A stretch of DNA of 64,000 nucleotides, from assembly GCF_014647675.1 (NCBI RefSeq), contig NZ_BMPQ01000010.1, forward strand, positions 125,207-189,206. Direction: 5' to 3'. Positions 48,180 to 56,286 of this stretch are shown piece after piece (positions within the stretch are counted from its first letter, which is position 1; each line of letters opens with the position of its first letter). This DNA is from Streptomyces flaveus (GTDB taxonomy: Bacteria > Actinomycetota > Actinomycetes > Streptomycetales > Streptomycetaceae). The notes under the pieces are model-generated. The model was not told where the DNA came from. It ran no database searches and saw only the letters and a program-made list of their open reading frames with translations. The position numbers and the translations under genes are program-made.

Positions 48180-49907
48180 TCAGCCGACCCGGTTGTTCGC
48201 GGGCGCTTCCGGCCAAGGGGTGCCGCGGGATGCGGCGGCGGCCGGCCAGCGGGTGGGCTGCGGCATCGGCTGTGGGCCGGGCTGGGCGACCGGCGTGAGG
48301 CCCGGCTGCTGCTGTTGGGGCTGCGGCTGGCCCACGGGGGTCAGCCAAGGTTCCTGCTGGGGCTGGCCGTTCGCGGCCACCGGGCTCAGCCCCGGCTGCT
48401 GCTGTTGCTGCGGCTGACCCGCGCCCACGGGGCTCAGCCCGGCCTGCTGCTGGGCCTGAGCCATCGCGGTCATCGGCTGCTGCTGAGGCTGTTGGCCTTG
48501 CTGACCGAAACCCTGCCCCTGCCCTTGCCCCTGTCCCATGGCGCCCACAGCGGTAAGCAGCCCCTGCTGCTGCCGCCCCTGGGCGACTGGCGCCAGCTGA
48601 GGTTGCTGTTGCTGTTGCTGTTGCGGCCACTGGGCGACCGGCGCCAACTGAGGCTGCTGTTGCTGCTGCTGGCCCTGCCCCTGGGCCGCGGCCGCGAGGC
48701 CCTGCATGCCCGATCCGTTCGTGGAGCTGACGAGCCGGTCCACGGCCGCCGTACCCGAGCTGTAGTTGTTGTTCGGCTCGGGCACGGCGGCTCCCCTCCT
48801 GGACCCGTAGAGCACCGACTCCAGGCCGGACACCAGGCGACGCACATCCACCTGAGGCCGGACCACGAGTCGCAGGAAGCGACTGGACGAGCCGATCTTG
48901 TTGCCGCACTCGCGGACCAGGATCCGGTGCTCGGTGAGCAGCTGATCCCGGACCACGGTGCCCTCGGCGCCCACGGGGAGGCGCACGAAGAGGAAGTTGC
49001 CCTGGGACGGATACACGGTCAGACCGGGCAGCTGGGACAGCTGGCGGGCCATGTCGAGGCGGTCGCGGCGGACCTGGTGCAGGCTCTCCAGGTACTCGGC
49101 GCCATGGTCCCGGAGCATGAACACCACGGTCTCCGCGAAGGAGTTGAGGTTCCACTTGGGCAGCATGGAGCGGATCTTGCCGGCCAGGGACGGGTTGGCG
49201 ACCAGGTAGCCGAAGCGGATGCCGTGCAGGCCGAAGTTCTTGCCGAGGCTGCGCAGCACGATCACGTTGGGGCGCATCACCGCGTCCTCGACGATGCTCG
49301 GCTCGGCCTCCGCGTCGGCGAACTCCAGGAACGACTCGTCGATGATGACCAGGTCCAGATCGGCGAGGGCGTCGCAGAAGGCGAGGATCGTCTGGCGGGG
49401 CAAGAAGCCGCCGTCGGGGTTGTTCGGGTTGCAGATGACGGCGACCCGGCTGCCGCGGGAGCGGATGAACTGGATGTACTGGGCCGGATCGAGTGCGAAG
49501 CCGTTGCTCTCCTGGAGCGGGAACATGTCGACGCGCTTGCCGGTCTCCAACGGCTGGTCGGTCCAGCGGCCGAAGGTGGGGACGGGGATGGCCAGGGACT
49601 CGCGGACCAGCAAGTGGTCGATCCAGGTGATCAGTTCGGTCGACCCGTTGCCCATCGCGACGCACTGCGGGGGCAGTTGGAGCAGATTGCACAGCTCACC
49701 GGTGATGGTGTCGGCGCTGCTCGGGTAGAACGTGATGATCTCGCGCAGCCGGTGCGTCAGCTCTTCGAACATCGCCGGCGTCGGAAAGTACGGATTGCAC
49801 GGGATACAGAAGTCCAGCGGACCCGACTCCCCGCTCTCTCGTGCCAGCGCGGCCATCGAGGGGCTGTGCGCGCCGGTGCGGAAAAGCGAGGTGACGTTGT
49901 CGGCCAT
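48180..49907 (-). CDS. PLP-dependent class I/II aminotransferase with a Gln-rich C-terminal tail
   Basis: This 575-aa protein has about 370 N-terminal residues forming a histidinol-phosphate-aminotransferase-like fold: ICNPNNPDGGFLPRQ, VIIDESFLEFAD (Asp binding the pyridine ring), the PLP-Lys in VLRSLGKNFGLHGIRFGYLV and the distal Arg in SRFLRLVVRP. The final ~180 residues are low-complexity with runs of Q and repeated PQLAPVAQ, GLSPVG and GLTPVG units. The tail is probably disordered. ATG 49907 follows GGAGGGTCC. Substrate is likely an amino acid or aminoalcohol phosphate; the role of the tail is unknown. Confidence 0.85.
   Translation of the reverse strand: MADNVTSLFRTGAHSPSMAALARESGESGPLDFCIPCNPYFPTPAMFEELTHRLREIITFYPSSADTITGELCNLLQLPPQCVAMGNGSTELITWIDHLLVRESLAIPVPTFGRWTDQPLETGKRVDMFPLQESNGFALDPAQYIQFIRSRGSRVAVICNPNNPDGGFLPRQTILAFCDALADLDLVIIDESFLEFADAEAEPSIVEDAVMRPNVIVLRSLGKNFGLHGIRFGYLVANPSLAGKIRSMLPKWNLNSFAETVVFMLRDHGAEYLESLHQVRRDRLDMARQLSQLPGLTVYPSQGNFLFVRLPVGAEGTVVRDQLLTEHRILVRECGNKIGSSSRFLRLVVRPQVDVRRLVSGLESVLYGSRRGAAVPEPNNNYSSGTAAVDRLVSSTNGSGMQGLAAAAQGQGQQQQQQPQLAPVAQWPQQQQQQQPQLAPVAQGRQQQGLLTAVGAMGQGQGQGQGFGQQGQQPQQQPMTAMAQAQQQAGLSPVGAGQPQQQQQPGLSPVAANGQPQQEPWLTPVGQPQPQQQQPGLTPVAQPGPQPMPQPTRWPAAAASRGTPWPEAPANNRVG
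48230..48700. repeat. Low-complexity Gln-encoding repeats in the aminotransferase tail
   Basis: CTG/TTG-rich runs (CAG/CAA on the coding strand) encode poly-Gln blocks interspersed with Pro-Val repeats; a unit encoding QQQQQPQLAPVAQ occurs twice around 48590-48670. Confidence 0.75.
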
Positions 49908-49924
49908 GGACCCTCCGTCCGTGG

Positions 49925-49957
49925 GGGCGGCCCGCGCGGACACGATGCGGGCCGCCC
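49925..49957. terminator. Hairpin between galM and the aminotransferase gene
   Basis: Arms GGGCGGCCCGC (49925-49935) and GCGGGCCGCCC (49947-49957) with an 11-nt loop lie between the end of the epimerase gene and the start of the aminotransferase gene; terminator or leader structure. Confidence 0.6.
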
Positions 49958-50029
49958 TCTTGTACGGGCGAAAATGGGGCTGTGTTCAACTGATGGGAAA
50001 CCTGGGGAGATTTGTTCTCCCGGAACGTT

Positions 50030-51076
50030 TCAGCGGCCGAACGAGTGGACAGTCGCCGAGCGGTACGTCTGGCCCGGCCGGAGCGTGGTGGACGGGAACT
50101 CCGGCTGGTTCGGCGAGTCGGGGAAGTGCTGGGTCTCCAGGCACAGCGCGTCGCCCTGGCGGTAGACGGTGCCGCCGGTGCCGACGAGCGTCCCGTCGAG
50201 GAAGTTCCCGGAGTAGAACTGCACGCCCGGCTCGGTCGTCGAGACCGACAGGGTGCGGCCCGACGACGGGTCGCTCAGCGTCGCGATGTGCTCGGGCTCG
50301 GCCGTGACGCCCTTGTCGAGCACCAGGTTGTGGTCGATGCCCTGCGCGTGCAGCAGCTGCTGGTGCGCCCCGCGGAGGTCCCCGCCGACGGTCTTCGTGA
50401 CGCGGAAGTCGAAGGGGGTGCCCGCGACGGGGGCAAGCTCACCGGTGGGGATGAGGCCCTTGCCGACCGGGGTGTAGCGGGAGGCGGCGACCGTCAGCTC
50501 GTGGTCGTGGATCGAACCGCTGCTCTCGCCCGCGAGGTTCCAGTACACATGGTTGGTGAGGTTGACGACCGTCGTCTTGTCGGTGGTGGCCTCGTAGTCG
50601 ATGCGCCAGTCGCCCTGCTGGGTCAGGGTGTACGTGACCTTCGTCTGCAGCGTGCCGGGATAGCCCATCTCGCCGTCGACGGACGTGTGGTGCAGGTACA
50701 GGCCGACGTCGGAGCCCTCGGTGAAGGGCTCGATGTCCCACACCCGCTTGTCGAAGCCCTCGGCGCCGCCGTGCAGGCTGTTCTCGCCGTCGTTGACGTC
50801 CACCTGGTACGCCTTGCCGTCCAGGGTGAACCTGCCCTGGTCGATGCGGTTTCCGTACCGGCCGATCAGCGCGCCGAAATACGGGCTGGAGGCGACGTAG
50901 TCCTCGATGTTGGCGAAACCGAGGGACACGTTCGCGTACTGGCCGCGGCTGTCGGGGATCTCCAGGGACTGGACGATGCCGCCGTAGGAGAGGACCTTCA
51001 GGCGCGTGCCGCCGTTCTCCAGCGACCAGCGGTAGATCTTCGTCCCGTCGGCGAGCTTGCCGAAGAGCTCCTTCAC
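50030..51076 (-). CDS. galM: Aldose 1-epimerase (mutarotase)
   Basis: The 348-aa protein has the GalM signature: GALIGRYGNRIDQGRFTLDG, SLHGGAEGFDKRVWD (substrate His), catalytic-acid His in VVNLTNHVYWNLAGE, and the catalytic base Glu in CLETQHFPDSPNQPEFPS. It interconverts alpha and beta anomers of aldoses in the cytoplasm. Placed directly downstream of a CUT2 monosaccharide importer but separated by a hairpin (51112-51141), it should prepare imported arabinose or galactose for dehydrogenase action. Confidence 0.95.
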   Translation of the reverse strand: MKELFGKLADGTKIYRWSLENGGTRLKVLSYGGIVQSLEIPDSRGQYANVSLGFANIEDYVASSPYFGALIGRYGNRIDQGRFTLDGKAYQVDVNDGENSLHGGAEGFDKRVWDIEPFTEGSDVGLYLHHTSVDGEMGYPGTLQTKVTYTLTQQGDWRIDYEATTDKTTVVNLTNHVYWNLAGESSGSIHDHELTVAASRYTPVGKGLIPTGELAPVAGTPFDFRVTKTVGGDLRGAHQQLLHAQGIDHNLVLDKGVTAEPEHIATLSDPSSGRTLSVSTTEPGVQFYSGNFLDGTLVGTGGTVYRQGDALCLETQHFPDSPNQPEFPSTTLRPGQTYRSATVHSFGR

Positions 51077-51111
51077 GGGCTTCCTGCCTCCTGTGGTCGT
51101 GGGCGGACATG

Positions 51112-51141
51112 GGTACGGGGGCCCACAGGGGCCCCCGTACC
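51112..51141 (-). terminator. Hairpin after the CUT2 importer operon
   Basis: Arms GGTACGGGGGCCC (51112-51124) and complement (51129-51141) with a 4-nt loop lie between the permease stop and galM, a probable terminator with partial read-through into galM. Confidence 0.75.
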
Positions 51142-51155
51142 GCGTACAGATGGAG

Positions 51156-52400
51156 TTACGAACCGACCTTGCGCTTGTTCCACACGTCGAAGCCGACCGC
51201 TGCCAGCAGCACGACGCCCTTGATGACCTGCTGCCAGTCGGTGCCGACGCCGACGAGGTTCATGCCGTTGTTCAGCACGCCCAGGACGAGGCCGCCGATG
51301 ATGGCGCCGAGGACCGTGCCGACGCCGCCGCTCATGGAGGCGCCGCCGATGAACGAGGCGGCGATCGCCTCGAGTTCGAAGTTGAGACCGGCCTTGGGCG
51401 AGGCCGCGTTGAAGCGGGCCGCGAAGACCATTCCCGCCAGGGCTGCCATCATGCCCATGTTCAGGAAGACCAGGAAGGTGACCTTCTTGTCCTTCACACC
51501 CGACAGCTTGGCCGCGGGCAGGTTGCCGCCGATCGCGTACACATGGCGGCCGATGACGGCGTTGCGCATCACATAGCCGAAGCCGACGACCAGCACACCG
51601 AGGATCAGCAGCACCACCGGAGTGCCCTTGTAACTGGCGAGCAGCATCGTGACGGTGAGGATGGCGGCGACCAGCGCGACAAGCTTGAGGATGAAGAGCT
51701 TGGCCGGCGGCACGTCCAGGGCGAACTCCTGCTGGCGCTTGCGGTCGCGCATCTCCTGGAGCACCACGAAGGCGATCAGCGCGAAGCCGAGCAGCAGGGT
51801 GAGGTTGTGGTAGTTGGTGTTCGGGCCGACCTCGGGCAGGAAGCCGTTGGCGACCTTCTGCAGCCCCTTCGGGAACGGGCCGATGGTCTGGCCCTCCAGG
51901 AAGATCTCGGTCAGACCGCGGAAGAGCAGCATTCCGGCAAGGGTGACGATGAAGGACGGTATCCCCAGATACGCGATGAAGAAGCCCTGCATCGCGCCCG
52001 CGGCCGCTCCCAGCGCCAGGCACATGACCACGGCCACTGGCCAGGCGATGTCGTTGTTGACCATCAGTACCGCGGCGATCGAGCCGACGAACGCGGTGAG
52101 CGAGCCGACCGACAGGTCGATATGGCCCGCGATGATGACGAGCATCATGCCGATCGCGAGGATCAGGATGTAGCTGTTCTGCAGCACCAGGTTGGAGACG
52201 TTGCGCGGCAGGAGCAGGTCGCCGTCGGTCCACACGGCGAACAGCGCCACGATCAGACCGAGGGCGATCAGCATGCCGTACTGCCGCATGTTGCGGCGCA
52301 TGCCGTCCAGCATCAGCTTCAGCAGACCGTCGTCCGCAGCCGATCCGCTCTTGCCCGGCGGCGCGCCGGCCGGGGTCTTGGCGGTCACATCCGTGCTCAT
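51156..52400 (-). CDS. CUT2 monosaccharide ABC importer permease (MmsB/XylH-like)
   Basis: This 414-aa protein has about ten to eleven helices. Family motifs are AGHIDLSVGSLTAFVG near residue 110, YLGIPSFIVTLAGMLLFRGL and the EAA-like GLNFELEAIAASFIGGASMSGGVGTVLGA. It matches the long XylH/GguB-type permeases rather than the shorter RbsC type. The start overlaps the ATPase stop by 4 nt (ATGA). It transports a pentose or hexose with the binding protein and double ATPase encoded upstream. Confidence 0.92.
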   Translation of the reverse strand: MSTDVTAKTPAGAPPGKSGSAADDGLLKLMLDGMRRNMRQYGMLIALGLIVALFAVWTDGDLLLPRNVSNLVLQNSYILILAIGMMLVIIAGHIDLSVGSLTAFVGSIAAVLMVNNDIAWPVAVVMCLALGAAAGAMQGFFIAYLGIPSFIVTLAGMLLFRGLTEIFLEGQTIGPFPKGLQKVANGFLPEVGPNTNYHNLTLLLGFALIAFVVLQEMRDRKRQQEFALDVPPAKLFILKLVALVAAILTVTMLLASYKGTPVVLLILGVLVVGFGYVMRNAVIGRHVYAIGGNLPAAKLSGVKDKKVTFLVFLNMGMMAALAGMVFAARFNAASPKAGLNFELEAIAASFIGGASMSGGVGTVLGAIIGGLVLGVLNNGMNLVGVGTDWQQVIKGVVLLAAVGFDVWNKRKVGS

Positions 52401-53947
52401 CGTGTTACCTCTTTGTCCTTTGTCATCTGACGCATCAGCACTTCCTGCGAAGCCTCGGCCCGCGAGAACTCACCCGTCAGTCGTCCCGCGGCCATGGTGT
52501 AGATGCGGTCGCACATACCGAGCAGCTCGGGCAGCTCGGAGGAGATGAAGACGACCGCTTTGCCCTCGGCCGCCAATTTGTCGATGACCGTATAGATCTC
52601 GAACTTGGCACCCACGTCGATGCCACGCGTCGGCTCGTCCAGGATCAGCACATCCGGACCCGCGAAGATCCACTTGCTGAGGACGACCTTCTGCTGATTG
52701 CCGCCGGACAACTTGCCCACCGGCTCGAAGACCGTCGGCGCCTTGATGTTCATGGACTTGCGGAAGCCCTCGGCGACCTGGCGCTCCTCGTGCTCGTCGA
52801 CGACCCCGCGCTTCGAGACCTTGTTCAGGGCGCTCAGCGAGATGTTGCGGTTGATGGTGTCGATGAGATTGAGCCCGTAGTGCTTGCGGTCCTCGGTGAC
52901 GTACGCGATCCCGTGCTTGACCGCCTCCGGGACGGTTTTGGTACGGATCTCCTTGCCGTCCTTGAGGACCGTGCCGCCCGCGTACCGGCCGTACGTGCGC
53001 CCGAAGACGCTCATCGCGAGCTCGGTACGGCCCGCCCCCATCAGTCCCGCGATCCCGACGATCTCCCCGCGCCGCACGGAGATCGACACGTCGTCGACCA
53101 CCTTGCGCTGCTGGTCGATCGGGTGGTGCGCGGTCCAGTTGCGGATCTCCAGGGCGGGCGCCGCACCCTCCTCAGGGTGATGCGGCGTCCGCTCCGGGAA
53201 GCGGTGTTCGAGATCGCGGCCGACCATGCCGCTGATGATCCGGTCCTCGGTCGTCTCCGGAGCCTTCACGTCGAGCGTCTCGATGGAGCGCCCGTCGCGC
53301 AGGATCGTCACCGAGTCCGCGACCTTGCGGATCTCGTTGAGCTTGTGGGAGATGATGATCGAGGTGATGCCCTGCTTCTTCAACTCCAGGATCAGATCCA
53401 GGAGTTTGCCGCTGTCCTCGTCGTTCAGAGCCGCGGTCGGCTCGTCGAGGATGAGCAGCTTCACCTTCTTCGACAGCGCCTTCGCGATCTCGACGAGCTG
53501 CTGCTTGCCCACGCCGATGTCGGCGACGCGGGTGTCGGGGTGCTCGCCCAGTCCGACTCGCCGCATCAGCTCGGAGCCGTGCTTCAGCGTCTCGCTCCAG
53601 CTGATGAGCCCGCGCGTGGCGTGCTCGTTGCCGAGGAAGATGTTCTCCGCGATGGAGAGATACGGCACCAGGGCAAGCTCCTGGTGAATGATCACAATGC
53701 CGTGCTGCTCGCTCGCCCTGATGTCCTTGAAGGAGCAGAGCTCACCCTCGAAGAGGATGTCTCCTTCGTAACTTCCGTGCGGGTGGACGCCGGAGAGGAC
53801 CTTCATCAAGGTCGACTTGCCGGCGCCGTTCTCCCCGCAGATGGCATGGACCTCGCCCTGCTGGACGGTCAGTGTGACGTCCGACAGCGCTTTGACGCCG
53901 GGAAAGGTCTTGACGATCGAGCGCATTTCCAGGACGGGTCCCGCCAT
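52397..53947 (-). CDS. CUT2 monosaccharide ABC importer double ATPase (MmsA/XylG-like)
   Basis: This 516-aa protein contains two ATPase modules: Walker A GENGAGKSTLMKVL with Walker B LLILDEPTAALND, and a degenerate second half with GLMGAGRTELAMSVFG and VLILDEPTRGIDVG. Signature motifs are IGVGKQQLVEIAKAL and LSGGNQQKVVLSKWI. The presence of the HPHGSYEGDI insert matches XylG/MmsA (GguA) types. ATG 53947 with GAAGGC upstream was chosen; a start at 53962 adds only MEGTT. It is encoded between the binding-protein and permease genes. Confidence 0.93.
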   Translation of the reverse strand: MAGPVLEMRSIVKTFPGVKALSDVTLTVQQGEVHAICGENGAGKSTLMKVLSGVHPHGSYEGDILFEGELCSFKDIRASEQHGIVIIHQELALVPYLSIAENIFLGNEHATRGLISWSETLKHGSELMRRVGLGEHPDTRVADIGVGKQQLVEIAKALSKKVKLLILDEPTAALNDEDSGKLLDLILELKKQGITSIIISHKLNEIRKVADSVTILRDGRSIETLDVKAPETTEDRIISGMVGRDLEHRFPERTPHHPEEGAAPALEIRNWTAHHPIDQQRKVVDDVSISVRRGEIVGIAGLMGAGRTELAMSVFGRTYGRYAGGTVLKDGKEIRTKTVPEAVKHGIAYVTEDRKHYGLNLIDTINRNISLSALNKVSKRGVVDEHEERQVAEGFRKSMNIKAPTVFEPVGKLSGGNQQKVVLSKWIFAGPDVLILDEPTRGIDVGAKFEIYTVIDKLAAEGKAVVFISSELPELLGMCDRIYTMAAGRLTGEFSRAEASQEVLMRQMTKDKEVTR

Positions 53948-53979
53948 GGTCGTGCCTTCCAATCCTTGAGAAACGGCGG

Positions 53980-55092
53980 TTACTTCAGGTCGCTTTCCTT
54001 GATGTAACCCGAGTCGACGACGACCTTCTGGTAGTTGGTCTTGTCGACGCTGACGGGCTCGAGCAGGAAGGCGGGCACGACCTTCGCACCGTTGTCATAG
54101 GTCTTGGTGTCGTTGACCTCGGGCTTCTTGTCGTTCAGCACGGAGTCGACCATGTTGGTGGCGACCTCGGCGAGCTGGCGGGTGTCCTTGTAGACGGTCT
54201 GCCTCTGCTCGTCCGCGATGATCGACTTCACCGAGGCGACCTCGGCGTCCTGGCCGGTGACGATCGGCAGCGGCTTGGTCTTGGAGCCGTAGTCGTCGGA
54301 CTTCAGCGCCGAGAGGATGCCGATGGAGATGCCGTCGTAGGGCGAGAGCACCGCGTCGACACGCTCCTTCTTGTACGCGGCGGTCAGCAGGTCGTCCATG
54401 CGCTTCTGGGCGGTGCCACCGTCCCAGCGCAGGGTCGTGACCTGGTTCAGCTTGGTCTGGCCCGACCTGACCACCAGCTGCTTCTTGTCGATGTACGGCT
54501 GCAGGACGTTCATCGCGCCCTGGAAGAAGTACTTGGTGTTGTTGTCGTCGTTCGAGCCCGCGAACAGCTCGACGTTGAACGGGCCCTTCTTGCTGCCGTC
54601 CTTCAGACCGAGCTTCTCGACGATGTAGCCGCCCTGGAGCTCGCCGACCTTCTCGTTGTCGAAGGAGGCGTAGTAGTCGACGTTCTCGGTGCCGAGGATC
54701 AGACGGTCGTAGGAGATCACCGGGATGTCGGCGTCGGCGGCCTGCTGGAGAACGTTGTCCAGCGACTTGTTGTCGATCGCCGCGACGATCAGCGCGCTGA
54801 CACCCTGGGTGATCAGGTTCTCGATCTGTGAGACCTGCTGGTCCGGGTCGTCCTCACCGTAGACCAGCTTCGTCTTGTAACCCTTGGCCTTCAGGCCCTT
54901 CTCGACGTTGGCGCCATCGGCGATCCAGCGCTCGGAGGACTTGGTGGGCATGGCGATCCCGACCGTGGAGCCCTTGGCGTCGCCCTTGGTGTCCTCGCTG
55001 CCACCATCACTGTTCTGGCCACAGGCGGAGAGGGTGAGGGCGAGGGAAGAGGCCGCGGCTATGGCGGCGAGGGCACTTCTGCGGTTGCGCAT
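53980..55092 (-). CDS. CUT2 sugar-binding lipoprotein (ChvE-like)
   Basis: The ~370-aa protein has a lipobox LTLSACGQ at about residues 18-25. The periplasmic-binding-protein fold opens VGIAMPTKSSERWIADGANVEKGLKAKGY and contains VSQIENLITQGVSALIVAAIDNKSL and VPVISYDRLI-type hinge sequences, as in ChvE-type monosaccharide receptors. ATG 55092 is preferred to 55098 because AAGGA then lies 8 nt upstream. It is the first gene of the importer operon and likely binds L-arabinose, galactose or a related sugar. Confidence 0.92.
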   Translation of the reverse strand: MRNRRSALAAIAAASSLALTLSACGQNSDGGSEDTKGDAKGSTVGIAMPTKSSERWIADGANVEKGLKAKGYKTKLVYGEDDPDQQVSQIENLITQGVSALIVAAIDNKSLDNVLQQAADADIPVISYDRLILGTENVDYYASFDNEKVGELQGGYIVEKLGLKDGSKKGPFNVELFAGSNDDNNTKYFFQGAMNVLQPYIDKKQLVVRSGQTKLNQVTTLRWDGGTAQKRMDDLLTAAYKKERVDAVLSPYDGISIGILSALKSDDYGSKTKPLPIVTGQDAEVASVKSIIADEQRQTVYKDTRQLAEVATNMVDSVLNDKKPEVNDTKTYDNGAKVVPAFLLEPVSVDKTNYQKVVVDSGYIKESDLK

Positions 55093-55195
55093 GATCATTA
55101 TCCTTGATGTGTGAGGGTGCGCCGGATCGATCTGACGAGGCTGTCGGATTGTGTGCGGCTGCGTGAGCTTTTGTGAAGAGGGTTTATCCGGAACG

Positions 55196-56164
55196 TTATG
55201 AGGGAATTTCGAACCGGTTCAGCTTTCCGGGCAGCCTCGAGCCCAGCGGCGCCATCTCGCCGTCCGCTCCGTGCCGTGCGAGCAGGTCGAGAGCGAGCCG
55301 TCCGCGCCGCACCCGCTCCTTTGCCGTGCTCAGCGTCAGGTCCCGCATGTGGGCCCCGTAGGGGTAGATTCCGGGGGCCTTGGACAGGCCGAACTTCAGG
55401 TACAGCGGGGCGCCGCGCCGGATCAGTTCGGCGACCTCGTACATCCGCACATAGCCGCCGAGATCGTCCGGGGCCTCAATGTACATGTCCATGGGGGCCG
55501 CGCTGACCCGGCGGATCTCCGTGAGATGGTCCAGGGTCAGATCGCTGGGCACATTGATCGAGTCCCCGCCGAGCTGCTCGTAGACCGCGTACGCCGCAGG
55601 GTTGACCGGGCCGATCAGCGCGGAGACCTTGAGCGTCGTGTCGGCGGGGATGATGCCGGCCGCACGTGCCCGGTGCAGGGTCCACAGCACGCCCTCGTCA
55701 GCCACGAGGAGGCACTTTACGCCCAACTCCGTTGCGCGAACGGCGTCTTCAAGACATCCGGCGACCGCGTCATGACCGCGGGCGCGCAGCCCCCCACCGC
55801 GGGAGTCGGTACGGGTCGAGCCGCCGATGTCCCAGGTGCCGCGGGGGCCCGTGAACAGGCAGAGCTCGATGTCGCGCTCGGCGGTGGCCTCGACCATCTC
55901 GGTGATCTCGGCGTCGGACAGCATCCATACGCCGCTGCCCTGGCTGATCCGGTGGATCGGCACATCGAGGCGCGAGGACTCCTTGAGGACCACGGCCAGC
56001 GCCTCGGGACCCTCGCACGAAGGGATCTCGGTGCGCCAGCGGCCGCCTCCGGGGAAGCTGTGCGGTGAGGCGTCGGCGGGATCGAGGGCGGGCGCACTCA
56101 GGCCGAGCGCGGCGAGCTGCGGCTCACCGGGTCGACGGGCGGCCGTGGCGGAGGCGTCGGTCAC
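55196..56164 (-). CDS. U32-peptidase-like TIM-barrel protein of a sugar-acid locus, function unknown
   Basis: This 322-aa cytoplasmic protein resembles COG0826/U32-type barrels in pattern: EALAVVLKESSRLDVPIHRISQG, ELCLFTGPRGTWDIGG, ELGVKCLLVADEGVLWTLHRAR, LKVSALIGPVNPAAYAVYEQLGGDSINVPSDLTLDHLTEIR, MDMYIEAPDDLGGYVR. No protease residues can be assigned. The gene sits between the dehydratase/dehydrogenase pair and the CUT2 importer and has its own promoter region with an IclR-type site. A role in the pathway, for example aldolase, isomerase or dehydratase, is an inference. The start ATG 56164 lies 17 nt after site S4. Confidence 0.7.
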   Translation of the reverse strand: MTDASATAARRPGEPQLAALGLSAPALDPADASPHSFPGGGRWRTEIPSCEGPEALAVVLKESSRLDVPIHRISQGSGVWMLSDAEITEMVEATAERDIELCLFTGPRGTWDIGGSTRTDSRGGGLRARGHDAVAGCLEDAVRATELGVKCLLVADEGVLWTLHRARAAGIIPADTTLKVSALIGPVNPAAYAVYEQLGGDSINVPSDLTLDHLTEIRRVSAAPMDMYIEAPDDLGGYVRMYEVAELIRRGAPLYLKFGLSKAPGIYPYGAHMRDLTLSTAKERVRRGRLALDLLARHGADGEMAPLGSRLPGKLNRFEIPS

Positions 56165-56180
56165 AACTGTCCTTCTTCGC

Positions 56181-56192
56181 GTTCGATGTTTC
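56181..56192. promoter_or_regulatory. IclR-type operator upstream of the U32-like gene (site S4)
   Basis: On the minus strand it reads GAAACATCGAAC, one base from the shared core, 16 nt upstream of the start codon. Confidence 0.6.
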
Positions 56193-56215
56193 GGACATGG
56201 TTCGTGTCAGTGGAA

Positions 56216-56255
56216 GCACGCCGGTACGGAGCGTCAGGTCTCCGTACCGGCGTGC
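56216..56255 (-). terminator. Terminator between the dehydrogenase and U32-like genes
   Basis: Arms GCACGCCGGTACGGAG (56216-56231) and exact complement (56240-56255) with an 8-nt loop separate two minus-strand genes, so the U32-like gene is transcribed from its own promoter. Confidence 0.8.
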
Positions 56256-56286
56256 GGCTCGTGGGGCGGTGCGGGCGCCACGTGAA

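Noticed and set aside
55203..55214. Sixth IclR-type site before the CUT2 importer
   Set aside because: The match GGAATTTCGAAC lies within the last codons of the U32-like gene and is weaker; it cannot be separated from chance, so it is not listed as a feature.
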